Shown: one piece after another, positions 1-12,368 of the stretch
How positions within the stretch are numbered: position 1 is the first letter of the stretch
Layout: each line of letters starts with the position of its first letter
Assembly (NCBI GenBank): GCA_905182985.1
Contig: CAJJDN010000101.1
Coordinates: 3,297-16,733, forward strand
Length of the DNA stretch: 13,437 bases
Source: Paramecium sonneborni
Taxonomy: Eukaryota > Ciliophora > Oligohymenophorea > Peniculida > Parameciidae
Direction of reading: 5' to 3'
Program-made: the position numbers and the translations under genes
Notes under the pieces: model-generated
Database searches by the model: none
Told to the model about the DNA's origin: nothing
The model's input: the letters and a program-made list of their open reading frames with translations, nothing else

Positions 1-1200
1 ATTATATAATACAAATCAGGTCATAATAGATTTACAAAATTGGCTGATAATAAATAAAGTTGATAATAATTTAGTAATATGTTTATTTGTTCTAGATTCA
101 GCACAGATTAATAATAAATCAACTATTTTATTTAATTTTTTAAAATACATTAAATCAAGATAATTTTTATTTGAAAATTATATAATTAATTATATAATCT
201 TTGCATTATATTTATCCATTAATGATATTAAATCTTTTTAAACTTTCTCATATATAAGCATATAAGGACTTTAAGAATTCTCTCTAAAGCCTGTCCTACC
301 TGATAAAATATTCTACAATCAATTGGTTATTTAATAAATCTATATAATTTTGTTAATAAATTTAATAAACCAACTAATATTTTATCAGTAGGTGTATTTT
401 TTATCTATTTTTTTAACTTTTATAATTAATTAAGTTTTATAACATTTATTCACTTAATTTTTAATAATCAATGTATTATTATGATTCTTCAATTTCAATT
501 GCACATAATTAAATTATAAATTCCTAATATTATGCTGAATTACCTTAAGTATTTAACATTATTTTCAATTATTAGAACAGCATTCTATTAGGTTAATTAT
601 TTTTTTAAACTTTCAAGACAAAGTACTTAAATTGCTCTGCTTGATAAATTTCTTAATGTATAAGATGTTCATGTAAATATGCTACTAAAAATATTTATTT
701 AAAAACTCTATATTTTCAATACTTTTTGCTAATAAATCTTAATTATTCAATTAGATTACGATTATAATTATTATACTTTGTTTTATTATTTATCTATCTT
801 CTTATTCTAATTCATTACATTTTAATAATTCTTATATAAGATTAATTAAAATTGGAATAAAATTAATTTATTTTTTCTATTATATAATCACCTAATCTAC
901 TTTCCTTTAATATATAAACTAATTATTAAAATTCATCTTGATGACTTATATAAATTAGATCTCTAAGCAGCAAAACCATTTACAACATTATTTTAAAATT
1001 TATTTCATAAAAATGATAATATTTCTTTACCAATTTATGATAAAGTAAATATACATATCATTTATTTAACTATACTAACACTCTTACCTTAATATTCTTT
1101 AAAAAAATTATTACAAAAATTTACTCATCCATTTATCTTTTAGTTTTAAGAAATATTAAAGCTTATAATCATCATAAGAAATTAAATAATATATAAACTA
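1..1200 (-). pseudogene. Relic of large helical-repeat protein (possible USP-type deubiquitinase), downstream part
   Basis: Read on the minus strand with the ciliate code, this stretch gives coherent protein-like segments in changing frames. From high to low coordinate they include DLLAKSIENIEFLNKYF (about 680-735), EFIIQLCAIEIEESQQYIDY (about 465-525), KILVGLLNLLTKLYRF (about 325-385) and DKYNAKIIQLIIQFSN (about 170-220). The last frame runs to a TGA at 16-18 and stays open beyond it, so the gene may leave the window. The segments are leucine-rich and helical, like ARM/HEAT repeats, with no catalytic motif visible. Orientation and order continue from the relics at 1210-5265, so I infer one large decayed gene. 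The deubiquitinase label rests on remembered resemblance of the whole string of segments to ciliate USP9X/USP34-like proteins. The part at 740-1200 is the most decayed. Confidence 0.4.
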
Positions 1201-1209
1201 TAATGACTA

Positions 1210-1895
1210 CAAACTAAGATTGAAACGATGGTTAAGTAATATTCTTAAATTTTAATATCTATTTAATCAATTAAGAAGAAGGTGGTAAACTTCTTAATAA
1301 ATACCAAGTTTTTTCTTGAACTTCATTACTAGAATATTATAGAAGTTCAAATAATAAATCTAAATATTCTTAATTTTAAACAATCTATCCTCTTGCTAAT
1401 TATTAAGCATCAATTTCTGGTAAAGTTATTCTAACTCCTCTTATTAAATAACTTCTATAATATAACATATTATTCAAAAGTTCTTTGAATATTAGCATTT
1501 TCAATACTACATGGATTACCAGTACATCCAGTTATAAGTACCATCAGTTGAATATTCACTGAAGATTTCTGCAAATACTACTTTAGCTTATTCTGATAAA
1601 CTATCACTTTATAATAATGGAATTTTTTATGCATATTTACTTATCTTTTAAAAACCAAAATTATTTCATCCTTTTTTCATCTTTCCATTTTCTGTAAATT
1701 TTATATCCCCTTTAAGACAATTTAAACCAATAGCATCCCATTCTAATTTAATGACGTTACTTATTGCAAATCTTAATTCAACAATAGTTTAATTATCATT
1801 ATATAAATTTAAAAATTAAATTATGAATTGGAACCAAAAATTTGAGATGTATTCTAATGATTCTTAAGCTATGCCAAAAACTTCAATCAACAGCT
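1210..1895 (-). pseudogene. Relic with EF-hand-like and ARM-like segments (possible USP-type deubiquitinase)
   Basis: This is the best-preserved part of the large minus-strand relic. A frame open from above 1895 down to a TGA at 1666-1668 encodes segments such as LEYISNFWFQFIIQF and KLEWDAIGLNCLKGDIKF. The same frame resumes after the TGA with SLSEQAKVVFAEIFSEYSTD (about 1560-1620). One frameshift later comes TGCTGNPCSIENANIQRTFE (about 1485-1545), which looks like a degenerate EF-hand pair in which loop residues are missing. A further shift leads to RVRITLPEIDAQQLARGQIV and then to EVQEKTWYLLRSLPPSS (about 1280-1440), like the ARM-type repeats of large deubiquitinases. At least two frameshifts and one internal TGA mean no intact protein. 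The family assignment is from memory; an unrelated EF-hand/ARM scaffold is possible. Confidence 0.5.
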
Positions 1896-2316
1896 TATTG
1901 CTATGTTGAAAGCTATGATGCTATAAAACTATAAATTAATGGAGTCTTTTAATAGGTTTAATTGAGATCAATGAATATTCTCTCAGATTATTAGGAGCTT
2001 TAAATAGAAGAAAGGGAAAGCATATGATTATAATATGAAAAGGCCACTGATTTAACCACTCAGCCTTGGTTCTTAGAAGTTGGTAGGAAATAGGAATGGG
2101 TGAAAGCAGAGTTAGAAGAAATAAATAATTATGCGGATAAAAAATTAAATTAGTTGATGACTTTGAAAAAATTTTCAAACAGAAAAACAAGCTGAAGCCT
2201 AGAAAATGGAAGTAACAAAAGAGGTAGAAACCCCACCGATTATGATTTATATCCCTCCTTAATAGGGTTAAATATATAAATTATCATTTATTTTTATTGT
2301 ATATTAATATTTATGA
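1857..2316 (+). pseudogene. Unidentified plus-strand coding relic embedded in the minus-strand relic
   Basis: I do not recognise the family. A plus-strand frame with an ATG at 1857 runs to a TGA at 2025-2027 (containing STAYCYVESYDAIKLQING and MNILSDYQELQIEERES). It continues in frame after that TGA (EKATDLTTQPWFLEVGRKQE, AELEEINNYADKKLNQLM) to a TGA at 2193-2195. A frameshift near 2175 leads to QTEKQAEAQKMEVTKEVETP and IMIYIPPQQGQIYKL, ending at a TGA at 2314-2316. Composition is purine-rich with many E, K and Q codons, typical of ciliate coding strands. The antisense frame is also free of TGA from 2190 to 1669 but gives a low-complexity F/L/I/S/P-rich product, as expected of a shadow. The exact left boundary against the opposite relic is unclear, about 1857-1895. 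Confidence 0.5.
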
Positions 2317-3600
2317 TATTATATTATAAATCTTCTTTATTAACTAATTTCATATTAAATTTAAATTGATAATTTTTTTCCTTAAGATAAAGCATTTAAC
2401 TTTTAAAATTACCAACTTCATTAATTTCACTCTTATCTATAATATATTCTAATAAACATCTAGATAATTTTTAATTTAATTTTTTTTTTCTTATAATTTA
2501 TTTTATAATTTTTCAATATTTGTTTTAAATGAATGAAAATATTCAATAGCTAATTAATTCTAATATTGTTTACCATATAACATTAAATCCAAAACTTACA
2601 TATTTAATTGTAGAAAATACAGTTTGAGACAATTAAAGCTTTCTTCAGTCAAATGAGCTAAATCATTACTTTTTCTCAATAAAAAATCTTTAGTTCTGAA
2701 ATTTCTACCATTGATGTTAATTAAGATTACCCATCTTAATTTGATAATGTACTAAACCATTTAAAAACTAAATCTTTTTCTTAACAACTCTAAAATTAAC
2801 AAACTAATAATTCCCATAATATAGATATAACACTTATTCTATATTTTATGCTAAAATAAAATTCAAATAATGTTTAATTAAAATATCCATTTTTAATACA
2901 TTCCAATAATCTTCTTTAAATCTATGATTTGATTTAGCTATATCTAATAATAAATCCAGTTCATCTTTACTTACTTATTTAAGATCTCTATTACATATTT
3001 CATCAGTTAAATATTCTAACCATTCTTTCTCTAAACAATTTGAAAAATCTTTAAATAATTTGTAAATAGCTAATTTATGTTCATATTCTGCTTTTTCTAA
3101 ACTATCCTATATTTCTTTTAGATTAGGTATCCAAATAATTTTTTCTTTAAATAAGAAATTTAAAGAATTCTCCACATCTATAAATGCGAATTGTAAATAA
3201 AATATATAAATATAATAAGTATACCTGAATCAACATATAATATTTAAAAATCTTCTTTTCATTTAACCATTCTAATATCATTTACTGTTTGTTTAGTTAT
3301 TCTTACATTCCATATTTATTATACATTTAGTTCTTTTAAATTATTCTTATATTCTTTTAATCCTTAAAATTTTCTTTCTAAAAAATACTACTAAAACATT
3401 TAAATGCAATATCTAAATCAAATATATCAATCATTTCTGATCTTTTTTAAATAGGATAGATTCTTTCTAATAAATTAGTTAATGATTATAATAGTATATC
3501 TGTAATTTTCTAAGCAGAAAAATTACGTTAATTATTATCTGTAGATTATAAAATTTTATTCTAAACAACTATCAATTATAAAGTTATATAATTTATAATA
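2290..3600 (-). pseudogene. ARM-like region of the large relic (possible USP-type deubiquitinase)
   Basis: Minus-strand translation gives long coherent stretches. One frame (about 3525-3235) runs through SLTNLLERIYPIQKRSEMID, IFDLDIAFKCFSSIFQKENF and ILEWLNEKKIFKYYMLIQ. After a frameshift near 3200 a second (about 3180-2700) runs through LEKAEYEHKLAIYKLFKDFS, CLEKEWLEYLTDEICNRD and ELDLLLDIAKSNHRFKEDYW. A one-base shift near 2695 is followed by TKDFLLRKSNDLAHLTEE and VLDLMLYGKQYQNQLAIEYF. A last shift near 2455 leads to KNYQFKFNMKLVNKEDL. The pattern of an 'FDLxIAxKCF' segment followed by a 'WL...KI' segment and helical repeats resembles the N-terminal half of ciliate USP9X/USP34-type proteins as I remember them. 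Three or more frameshifts break it. No catalytic Cys or His box of a USP domain is in the window. Confidence 0.5.
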
Positions 3601-3720
3601 AATTATTTATGTAACAAGTCATGTATATAATTTAAAATCTACATGTAATTATGTAAAAAAAATATAGTACATTATGATTAAATCTATTCTAAAATATATT
3701 AAAATAATCCTTATAATTAA

Positions 3721-5265
3721 AAATCATTTATCATTTAAATAAGAATTATTGAACGAAATGTTTATGTAGTTGAAAATCTAGGTATAGTATAATAATTTCA
3801 GGATATAAGAAATCATTGAAATCATGAATAATATCTTCTTAATTGTATGGAGTAGTATATTAACCTTTAGAACTGCTTTAATTCTTTCATCATAGTAAAA
3901 ATTCCAACCAAAATATCTCATCCCCCATTTAATCATACAAATTGGCTTTTTCATCATATATTCTAACAATATATTCAATTTCTTCATCCTTTAAAGTTAC
4001 GATAATTGTTGCATTCTACCATAAATAACATAATAACAATATATTAAATATCCTGGTTATAAAGAATGTGTCGATTACCATTCTTCATCATTAACTTTAC
4101 TTTTAGATAATGCCAAATCCATTGATATTTAACAATTTTTTAATCGCCATCCTCATGTTATTTTCTCCAAAAAAATTTCTCATTCAACTTTTCAATTGTT
4201 TCTCTACACCAACCTATAATATTTCCTTTCTCATCATCCTATTATAATGTATCAATTTATTAACCCATTATAATTTTGTATAAAATTTCATGATTTGAAA
4301 ACTACCTCACTAATATAATACTTAATTAGAAGAACAGGAACCCTAACCTGTAATAAAATTGGGTTTTAAGATTTATTATTAAGTCCACCACATTATTATT
4401 ATTATTAATACTTAATTTACATCAATTATATATTATCTTGATAATAAGTTTAAATATAAATTAAAATCCATTATAAACTACTAAATTAACATTCATAACA
4501 ACCATAAATTAAATATTATTTTTATTATCGCAAATCTCATCCAGTTATTATGATTCCATCATTACACAAAGGAATTCATTTTATTTATTTATCAATACTC
4601 AATTAATAATTGATTTAAGAATGGAAATATTTTCCCTAAGATTCTTCAATAAAATTTAATACTTAGAAGTTATTTTAATTTATGAAATCCAAATATACTA
4701 ATAATCCTTTTAGGTTGCAATTTTAATGAATCCTAAGAATTTTTTTTGAGATACTCCTTAATTCAAATATTTCTTACACAGTATAAAATATATTAATCAC
4801 TAGAGTAATTTTAACTATTGTATATTAATTAAATAGTGAATTTAATCAATATCTAAAGCAAATAATACAAAGAAATCTATTTTAAAACAGTTTAATAATC
4901 ATAATTATCAATAAAATTGATAAAATAATCATCTAAACTTGTGATTGATGCTAATTCAAACATTAACCAATTTAACAATTTGAGGAATCTCTATTACATT
5001 TACTACACTGAAATTTAGAATTAAAACAAACGTCATAGGGAATTTATTTCCATCATTATATTGTTCTATCCTTAAATTAATTATTTCATCAAATTGGATT
5101 ACAATTTTAGTAGAAGTATTCATCCTAAATCCAATCTTCTTTACATAATAAACATTAATCAATTAGCTTTTCTGAACTAACTTCTATTCAATCTTTTTAT
5201 CTTATAAACTGTAAAATACTTGAAAATCTTTTATTGTTTGAATTATAAAATAAAGATTTAAAAGT
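3721..5265 (-). pseudogene. Upstream part of the large relic: Cys-rich patch and chromo-barrel-like motif
   Basis: Minus-strand frames are coherent but broken at least five times. From the upstream end: DFQVFYSLQDKKIEQKLVQK and STKIVIQFDEIINLRIEQY (about 5240-5045); after a frameshift a Cys-rich patch, VCFNSKFQCSKCNRDSSNC (about 4977-5034); then FELASITSLDDYFINFIDNY and a helical stretch to a TGA at 4763-4765; KEIFELRSISKKILRIHQNC to a TGA at 4576-4578; CGGLNNKSQNPILLQ to a TGA at 4288-4290; and NIIGWCRETIEKLNEKFFW (about 4160-4225). Near 3870-4010, YIVRIYDEKANLYDQMGDE and, one frame over, GWNFYYDERIKAV resemble the 'GW..(Y/R)DEWI' core of chromo-barrel or tudor-knot domains. Whether all of this belongs to one gene with 1-3600 is inferred from order and strand. 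The identity of the part above 4300 is unknown. Confidence 0.4.
4392..4406. repeat. (ATT)5 trinucleotide run
   Basis: Five perfect ATT units. On the minus strand, in the frame of the surrounding relic, they read as TAA codons, that is a short polyglutamine under the ciliate code, next to CGGLNNKSQNPILLQ. Confidence 0.8.
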
Positions 5266-5340
5266 ATTTTTTTTTATACTTTATATATTATAATAAATTT
5301 TGATAATAAAAGGATTTAAAATATGAATGTGTTGTTATTT

Positions 5341-6784
5341 TCAATCATCATATTTCTTTTCTCCTTTTTTATATTATACTTTATATCCATTTTCAGCCAA
5401 ATACATGTTTTTAAACCTTTTATATTATATTCACCATTGTACGCAAGTCCTCTAAGATAATCAAAGTAATCATCCAATTCAACCCATTATCCAATCTTTT
5501 TCTAATTTCCTTCTAAATCATATGATCCACCACCACTATATATTTCCCTTTTTAACTTATATAACATTAACATGTTTTTAAATTCTTCTTCATATCTAAA
5601 CATAATATCCCATCTACCTACGTTTATACCATTCGTATTATATTCCCCACTAAAAGTTACTTAAGCAAATTCAAAAAAATTTTCAAATAAATCAATCCAT
5701 TTTCCTTATTTTTGCCAATTTCATTGTATTCACCTCCTCCACTTAAAATCTTATAAGTAAATAAAATACATCTTTTGATCTTAATAGATAATCTGCCACG
5801 TGCCTTTTCTAATGTCATTATCATATATGCCGATTTCAAATGCCTAAGCTTCACTATTTCTTATAACTAAAAATTCTACCTCCAATAATTCTATATTAAA
5901 TCTTTCCATAGCCCTGATTTTTTCCGTCTACATATAATTTAATTACCAAATTTTCACCTTTCCAGGTAGCCTTCCATCTACCAATCTTATAATTATTCTT
6001 TTCATAATTTCCAGACCAATTGAGGTTATTTATTTATTCTAGATTATTCATCACTGAAATATCTTTGACCTTATCACTTATTATTAAATTTTATAAGGTT
6101 ACATTCTCAATATTTATCTACTATATTTCCTCATTATCTGTTAAAGCTATTGAGAATTATGTTCTGGTCAACTTGAAATTATCACAATTCCAATGAAACT
6201 TTATATTTCTTTGTCCTCTACGTTCCTGTTAAATATAGATTGATTAATTCTATATAGATTATTATTTATTAATCACTTAGATATTGAAGAGATTTCTTTT
6301 ATTTATTCTTTAATCTTTTAGGTAAAAGCTTAAACCTCTTATTCTAATTAGTTATTAAAATTTTATAATTGAGTGTTCCCATCATTTAAATTTTTACCAT
6401 TTAAGATTTAAACTAATTTTTCCAAATCTGCATATGAGGATTCAGCAAAGTTGGGATTTTTATTGAGCAGCTAAATATATTTTTCATCTTCTTATTATCT
6501 TTAATTAAAAATCTATTCAATCGATTAAGATAATTTTTCACACAATTTCTTCACAGTAATTTCTGTATAAGTAATAAGCTATTTTAACTTCACACGAAGT
6601 TTATTTTATTCATTTCTTATAACCTTATATTTTTTTAGTCACCTGCTCTAAAAATTAATTAATTGATTAATTTCATATCTGCACCATGTTAGTATTGGCA
6701 TTCTGCACAAAGTTTTCTTTAACATTTATGAGGGGGGATACAGATCAGAGATAATGGGGTTTCAGGATGTTAAGTACAATTTAT
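5341..6784 (-). pseudogene. B-box-like zinc-finger/MORN-like repeat protein, decayed
   Basis: The upstream end has an unbroken zinc-binding B-box-like head, CTQHPETPLSLICIPPHKC followed by RKLCAECQYQHGADMK (about 6665-6778), with the spaced Cys/His pairs CxxH, C, HxC and CxxC...H. Next come helical linker relics (SQSIEQIFNQRQQEDEKYIQ, SSYADLEKLVQILNGKNLND, 6280-6535). MORN-like repeats follow: WSGNYEKNNYKIGRW (about 5980-6030), SGGGEYNEIG (about 5705-5745), FSGEYNTNGINVGRWDIMF (about 5595-5655), SGGGSYDLEGNQKKIGQW (about 5487-5546) and YNGEYNIKGL. The end, GEKKYDD, stops at TGA 5341-5343. This domain order matches a large Paramecium multigene family I remember; its function is unknown. It is broken by TGAs at 6610-6612, 6538-6540, 6273-6275 and 5851-5853 and by frameshifts near 6650, 6235, 5850, 5740, 5690 and 5400. 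I found no in-frame ATG just upstream of the B-box. Confidence 0.8.
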
Positions 6785-6871
6785 TTATTAATATTAATAC
6801 TAATTTTTATTACTTTTTACAAGTGCTTAAAAATGAATAAAAAATGAATCTTTTTAATAATTAAAATAACA

Positions 6872-7036
6872 GAAAATTTCATTGTCTTAAGGAAAAGTAT
6901 ACAATTTAGAGAAGCATTTGAGGATTAGATTAGGAATTAGAAGAGGTGTTCTCATAATAATTATTAAATTTAATGTAAATTTTGTAGTGATTATTAAATT
7001 ATATAATATATAAATGTATTATTTATTAGATGTTGA
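6872..7036 (+). other. Short open frame, possible coding relic with Cys residues
   Basis: A plus-strand frame ending at TGA 7034-7036 encodes ENFIVLRKSIQFREAFEDQI followed by KRCSHNNYQIQCKFCSDY. The C-x(7)-C-x2-C spacing hints at a metal-binding or zinc-finger remnant, but there is no start codon and no family match. It lies between the upstream end of the minus-strand B-box/MORN relic and the plus-strand frames at 7073 and 7357. The rest of 6785-7072 is AT-rich, and I see nothing else in it. Confidence 0.25.
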
Positions 7037-7072
7037 ATATTATTATAAGAATAAAACGAAATAAAGCAGAAA

Positions 7073-7360
7073 ATGGTAGATTTGTTTAAAGGATTTTATG
7101 ATAATGCTTAATTCACTTATTATAGTGAAAATAGTATCTAGGTCTGTAGGTATGGTAACACTATTTGGAACATTGAAAAGTGTAATTATTTCTTCGTCTA
7201 AGCAGAATTTACAATTAACAAATATATTAGAATACTTTTATTCATACTACAATTATAAAATAATATAGAAATTGAAATTTTTTGCAAACATAAAATATAC
7301 AATAAGGAGAATATTTTTTAAAATATTTTAAATTTCATATTATTTTATTTTAAGATATGA
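7073..7360 (+). CDS. Hypothetical 95-residue protein or 5' gene fragment
   Basis: An uninterrupted plus-strand frame from ATG 7073 to TGA 7358-7360, using TAA/TAG as Gln. It encodes MVDLFKGFYDNAQFTYYSEN, then IQVCRYGNTIWNIEKCNYFF and FTINKYIRILLFILQLQNN. I do not recognise it. The first 60 residues have mixed, protein-like composition with Cys residues; the last 35 are I/F/N-rich and could be intergenic read-through. Its stop overlaps the ATG of the next frame (7357-7359) in an ATGA arrangement. In a eukaryote this need not mean coupling, and it may only mean that an exon ends before 7357. It could also be a relic that has kept an open frame by chance. Confidence 0.35.
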
Positions 7361-7691
7361 GTTGCTATCAACATGCAAATAATCCTATTGTTGTAATCTG
7401 TACAGCTAAGCGTGAGTATAATCAAATTGGTTAAAAGGTTGGTACATAGATGGAAATGTATAGAGAACACGATAAAATGAATGAGGATTTTAAGAAAATT
7501 TAAGAAATAAGATATGATAATTGATTAGTTTTAATTCAAATTTTTTAAAATCATTTACATTTAATTAAATTTTCCTTATAAAAATAGCAATACAACTATG
7601 ATAAATAGATAAAATATTTAGCAGATCTATTTGCTTATACCTTACAATATTCAAATAAGTTATAATTTAGATTAAATATTATATTAAGAAT

Positions 7692-8916
<1,225 letters not shown>

Positions 8917-8917
8917 N
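8917..8917. other. Single-N assembly join
   Basis: The only ambiguous base in the window, between two copies of the same 1225-base sequence. It marks a scaffold join where overlapping contig ends were abutted instead of merged. Confidence 0.95.
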
Positions 8918-10395
<1,478 letters not shown>

Positions 10396-10528
10396 ATAAA
10401 ATATTAAATAAAAATAATTACATTTCATTTAAAAATTATGATTTTCTAGTGAACTTGTCAATACTGTTTATTATATAATATTTTTTAAATTTATATAAAA
10501 TAATCAACTTTTATAAAGAGTCTCTGGG

Positions 10529-11220
10529 TCAATTTTTGTCATTTAATAAATTCCCATTACTTTTTCTTTCACCTATAAAATTAGCTTATATTAATGAATT
10601 AACATTTACAATCAGATTACATAACTTTAAATCTCAGAATCTCCAAGGCAGATTCAAATCAAAATATTTCTAAATATACATTCAAAAAAATTTGTCATTA
10701 AATACAACATCTATTGATTCATATTTGACCATTTGGATAACAAAAATTTCACAAAGATTATTAAAATTATCATCAATAATAAGATTTTAATCATCTCGCT
10801 ATTCCAATACTTCAATTATTCCATCTTTTCATTTTATTGAATAAATTCTATTTTTAAAGTATTTTCAAGTAAATGTTCTTAGATTTAATTTACATTTCTA
10901 AATAATTAGATAATTATGCAAAATTCAATCCAACTATATTAGTATTTATCGATTCAAAGATGAATATCATTTTTAGTGAATGGTATTATTAAATTAACCT
11001 ATATATAATTTATTATTATAGTTATTCACAAATTTAATTGATAATTCTGATTTCATAAATTTCTTTAGTAAAAAGAATTTAGAATAATTTTTGTTTAAAT
11101 GCACAGCCGATTTCTATCTTTATATTTAATTTTCTAATTTTGAAGAATTCCTATAATTTCAATAATTGAATTTAAGTGCATTAATTCTGCAATGGAAATT
11201 TAAATATTCGTTAAAAAAAT
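10529..11220 (-). pseudogene. Unidentified relic upstream of the E2, one frame with three internal TGAs
   Basis: I do not recognise the family. Between about 10915 and 10529 the minus strand holds FAQLSNYLEMQIKSKNIYLK, then, after a frame change near 10830, one continuous frame: GIIEVLEQRDDQNLIIDDNF, LCEIFVIQMVKYESIDVVFN, MYIQKYFDLNLPWRF, LKLCNLIVNVNSLIQANF and GERKSNGNLLNDKN, ending at TGA 10529-10531. TGAs interrupt this frame at 10829-10831, 10682-10684 and 10634-10636 without any shift of frame. Further upstream (about 10985-11165) are NYRNSSKLENQIQRQKSAVH and FLLKKFMKSELSIKFVNNYN. Protein-like composition is kept across each TGA, as if sense codons had mutated to TGA. About 130 AT-rich bases separate it from the E2 start. 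Confidence 0.45.
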
Positions 11221-11301
11221 TCATGAAATCAAGAAAATTTTAAATTAGAGTCCTTATATGCATAAAACAATAGTATTTCAAAGAAGTAATAATTTTAAAT
11301 T

Positions 11302-12200
11302 TCAGAATTATTTTAACATAGATATAATAAATTAATTTTCTAAATTGTTTAACACAACCAGATAATCCCCGGTATTGTTAAGTGTACTGCAAATATTACT
11401 ACTTGAAAACGATAATGAAGACAAACTTAGCTATTCGATATTTAAAAAACCACTAATTATGTAGAGAAATTATCCATTTTTTTAAAGTAGAATATCATTA
11501 GCTGCATTATATTGAGAAAAGAGGTCTCTAAATGTTATGATTACCTCTAAATAGCAATCTCCTTAACTTTAACAAAAATGATCTCTTAACTTTAATACTA
11601 ATAAACTTAAATTTTTAAATCTATCGGTTGAAAAACAAAATAGCTATCATTAATAAAGCATAGTCTCAATCCATGAATATCAACATTAATTATTTATTTG
11701 ATAATCCATTCTTAATCTAATTTCATTGCTACATTGATACAATTATCAAATGCACATGATATTAATAAAGTTTCAGATGGATTTAAGCTTAAAGAATAAA
11801 TTGGAGCCATGTTGTGGGAAATCAAAGTTTGAAAAAATTTCCAACAATTTACATTATACCAAAATCTTATCTACCCTTGTGAACCTATTATTGTAATTGA
11901 TTCATCCTTATTCATAGTCATACTATCAGTAAAGACTAATGCGATTAGTTTTAAAGTTTGCTTGTTATTGTTTAATCCAATTATTGAGGAGACTTGGATG
12001 GATCCAAAGACTGTATACAAAATTAGTTAGTTTGATTTTTCCATATAATATAATTTTTTTGCATTTTCTTCTAAGCTAGGAAGCTTTTAATAAATTTTAG
12101 GCTTCCTTATTTGAAAAAATAAGCACTCGTGTAAGTTTTATTATTTTAGAAAAGTAATGAAGAATTCTAATTGAATATCATTTCTTAGGATCTATGATTT
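11302..12200 (-). pseudogene. WD40-repeat protein relic
   Basis: Minus-strand translation gives a readable WD40 region at about 11610-11980: IALVFTDSMTMNKDESITII, GSQGQIRFWYNVNCWKFFQT, ISHNMAPIYSLSLNPSETLL and ISCAFDNCINVAMKLDQEW. It shows the repeat grammar of a GS..G.I.FW strand followed by H...PIYSLS..P.. and an S...DN.I strand. After decayed sequence with frameshifts a last piece, SNICSTLNNTGDYLVVLNNL, resembles the final blade (CGTLS.DGEYLV) and leads to TGA 11302-11304. Upstream (12010-12200) the reading is poor (SQEMIFNQNSSLLFQNNKTY, AYFFKQGSLKFIKSF). No intact propeller can form. It is divergent to the plus-strand pentapeptide/WD40 relic at 12369-12960; the two may be related members of the large Paramecium WD40 family. 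Confidence 0.7.
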
Positions 12201-12368
12201 TTGTTGTGAATATGCTATTAATTAATTTATTAAAACTTAAACTGTTATTATTTCTGATTATTTTGAACCTAATTCATTTGATATTTATAATAATAAAATA
12301 CAATTTATATTCAATTATTTTATTACAATAATTATTCATCATTTTAATTTGAATTAAAATTTACAGAA

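Noticed and set aside
1936..2190. Minus-strand ORF of 84 codons
   Set aside because: Its product is F/L/I/S/P-rich and its end is a TAA that is not a stop in this code. It is the antisense of a purine-rich plus-strand relic.
3181..3230. GTATAC..TATAG candidate intron of 47 bases in the large relic
   Set aside because: Too long for Paramecium, and its removal does not join the flanking frames (LEWLNEKK... and DVENSLNFLF). A frameshift explains the break better.
3778..3987. Standard-code minus-strand ORF of 69 codons as a gene
   Set aside because: It is only a slice of a larger decayed frame. Its useful part (GWNFYYDERIKAV) is described within the relic 3721-5265.
4338..4347. Telomere-like string (ACCCTAACC; GGTTAGGGT on the other strand)
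   Set aside because: A single partial unit, not tandem, and not the G4T2/G3T3 type used by Paramecium.
7412..7449. GTGAGT..TAG candidate intron of 38 bases
   Set aside because: It is longer than usual Paramecium introns, and removing it shifts the frame out of the acidic/basic protein-like reading MEMYREHDKMNEDFK.
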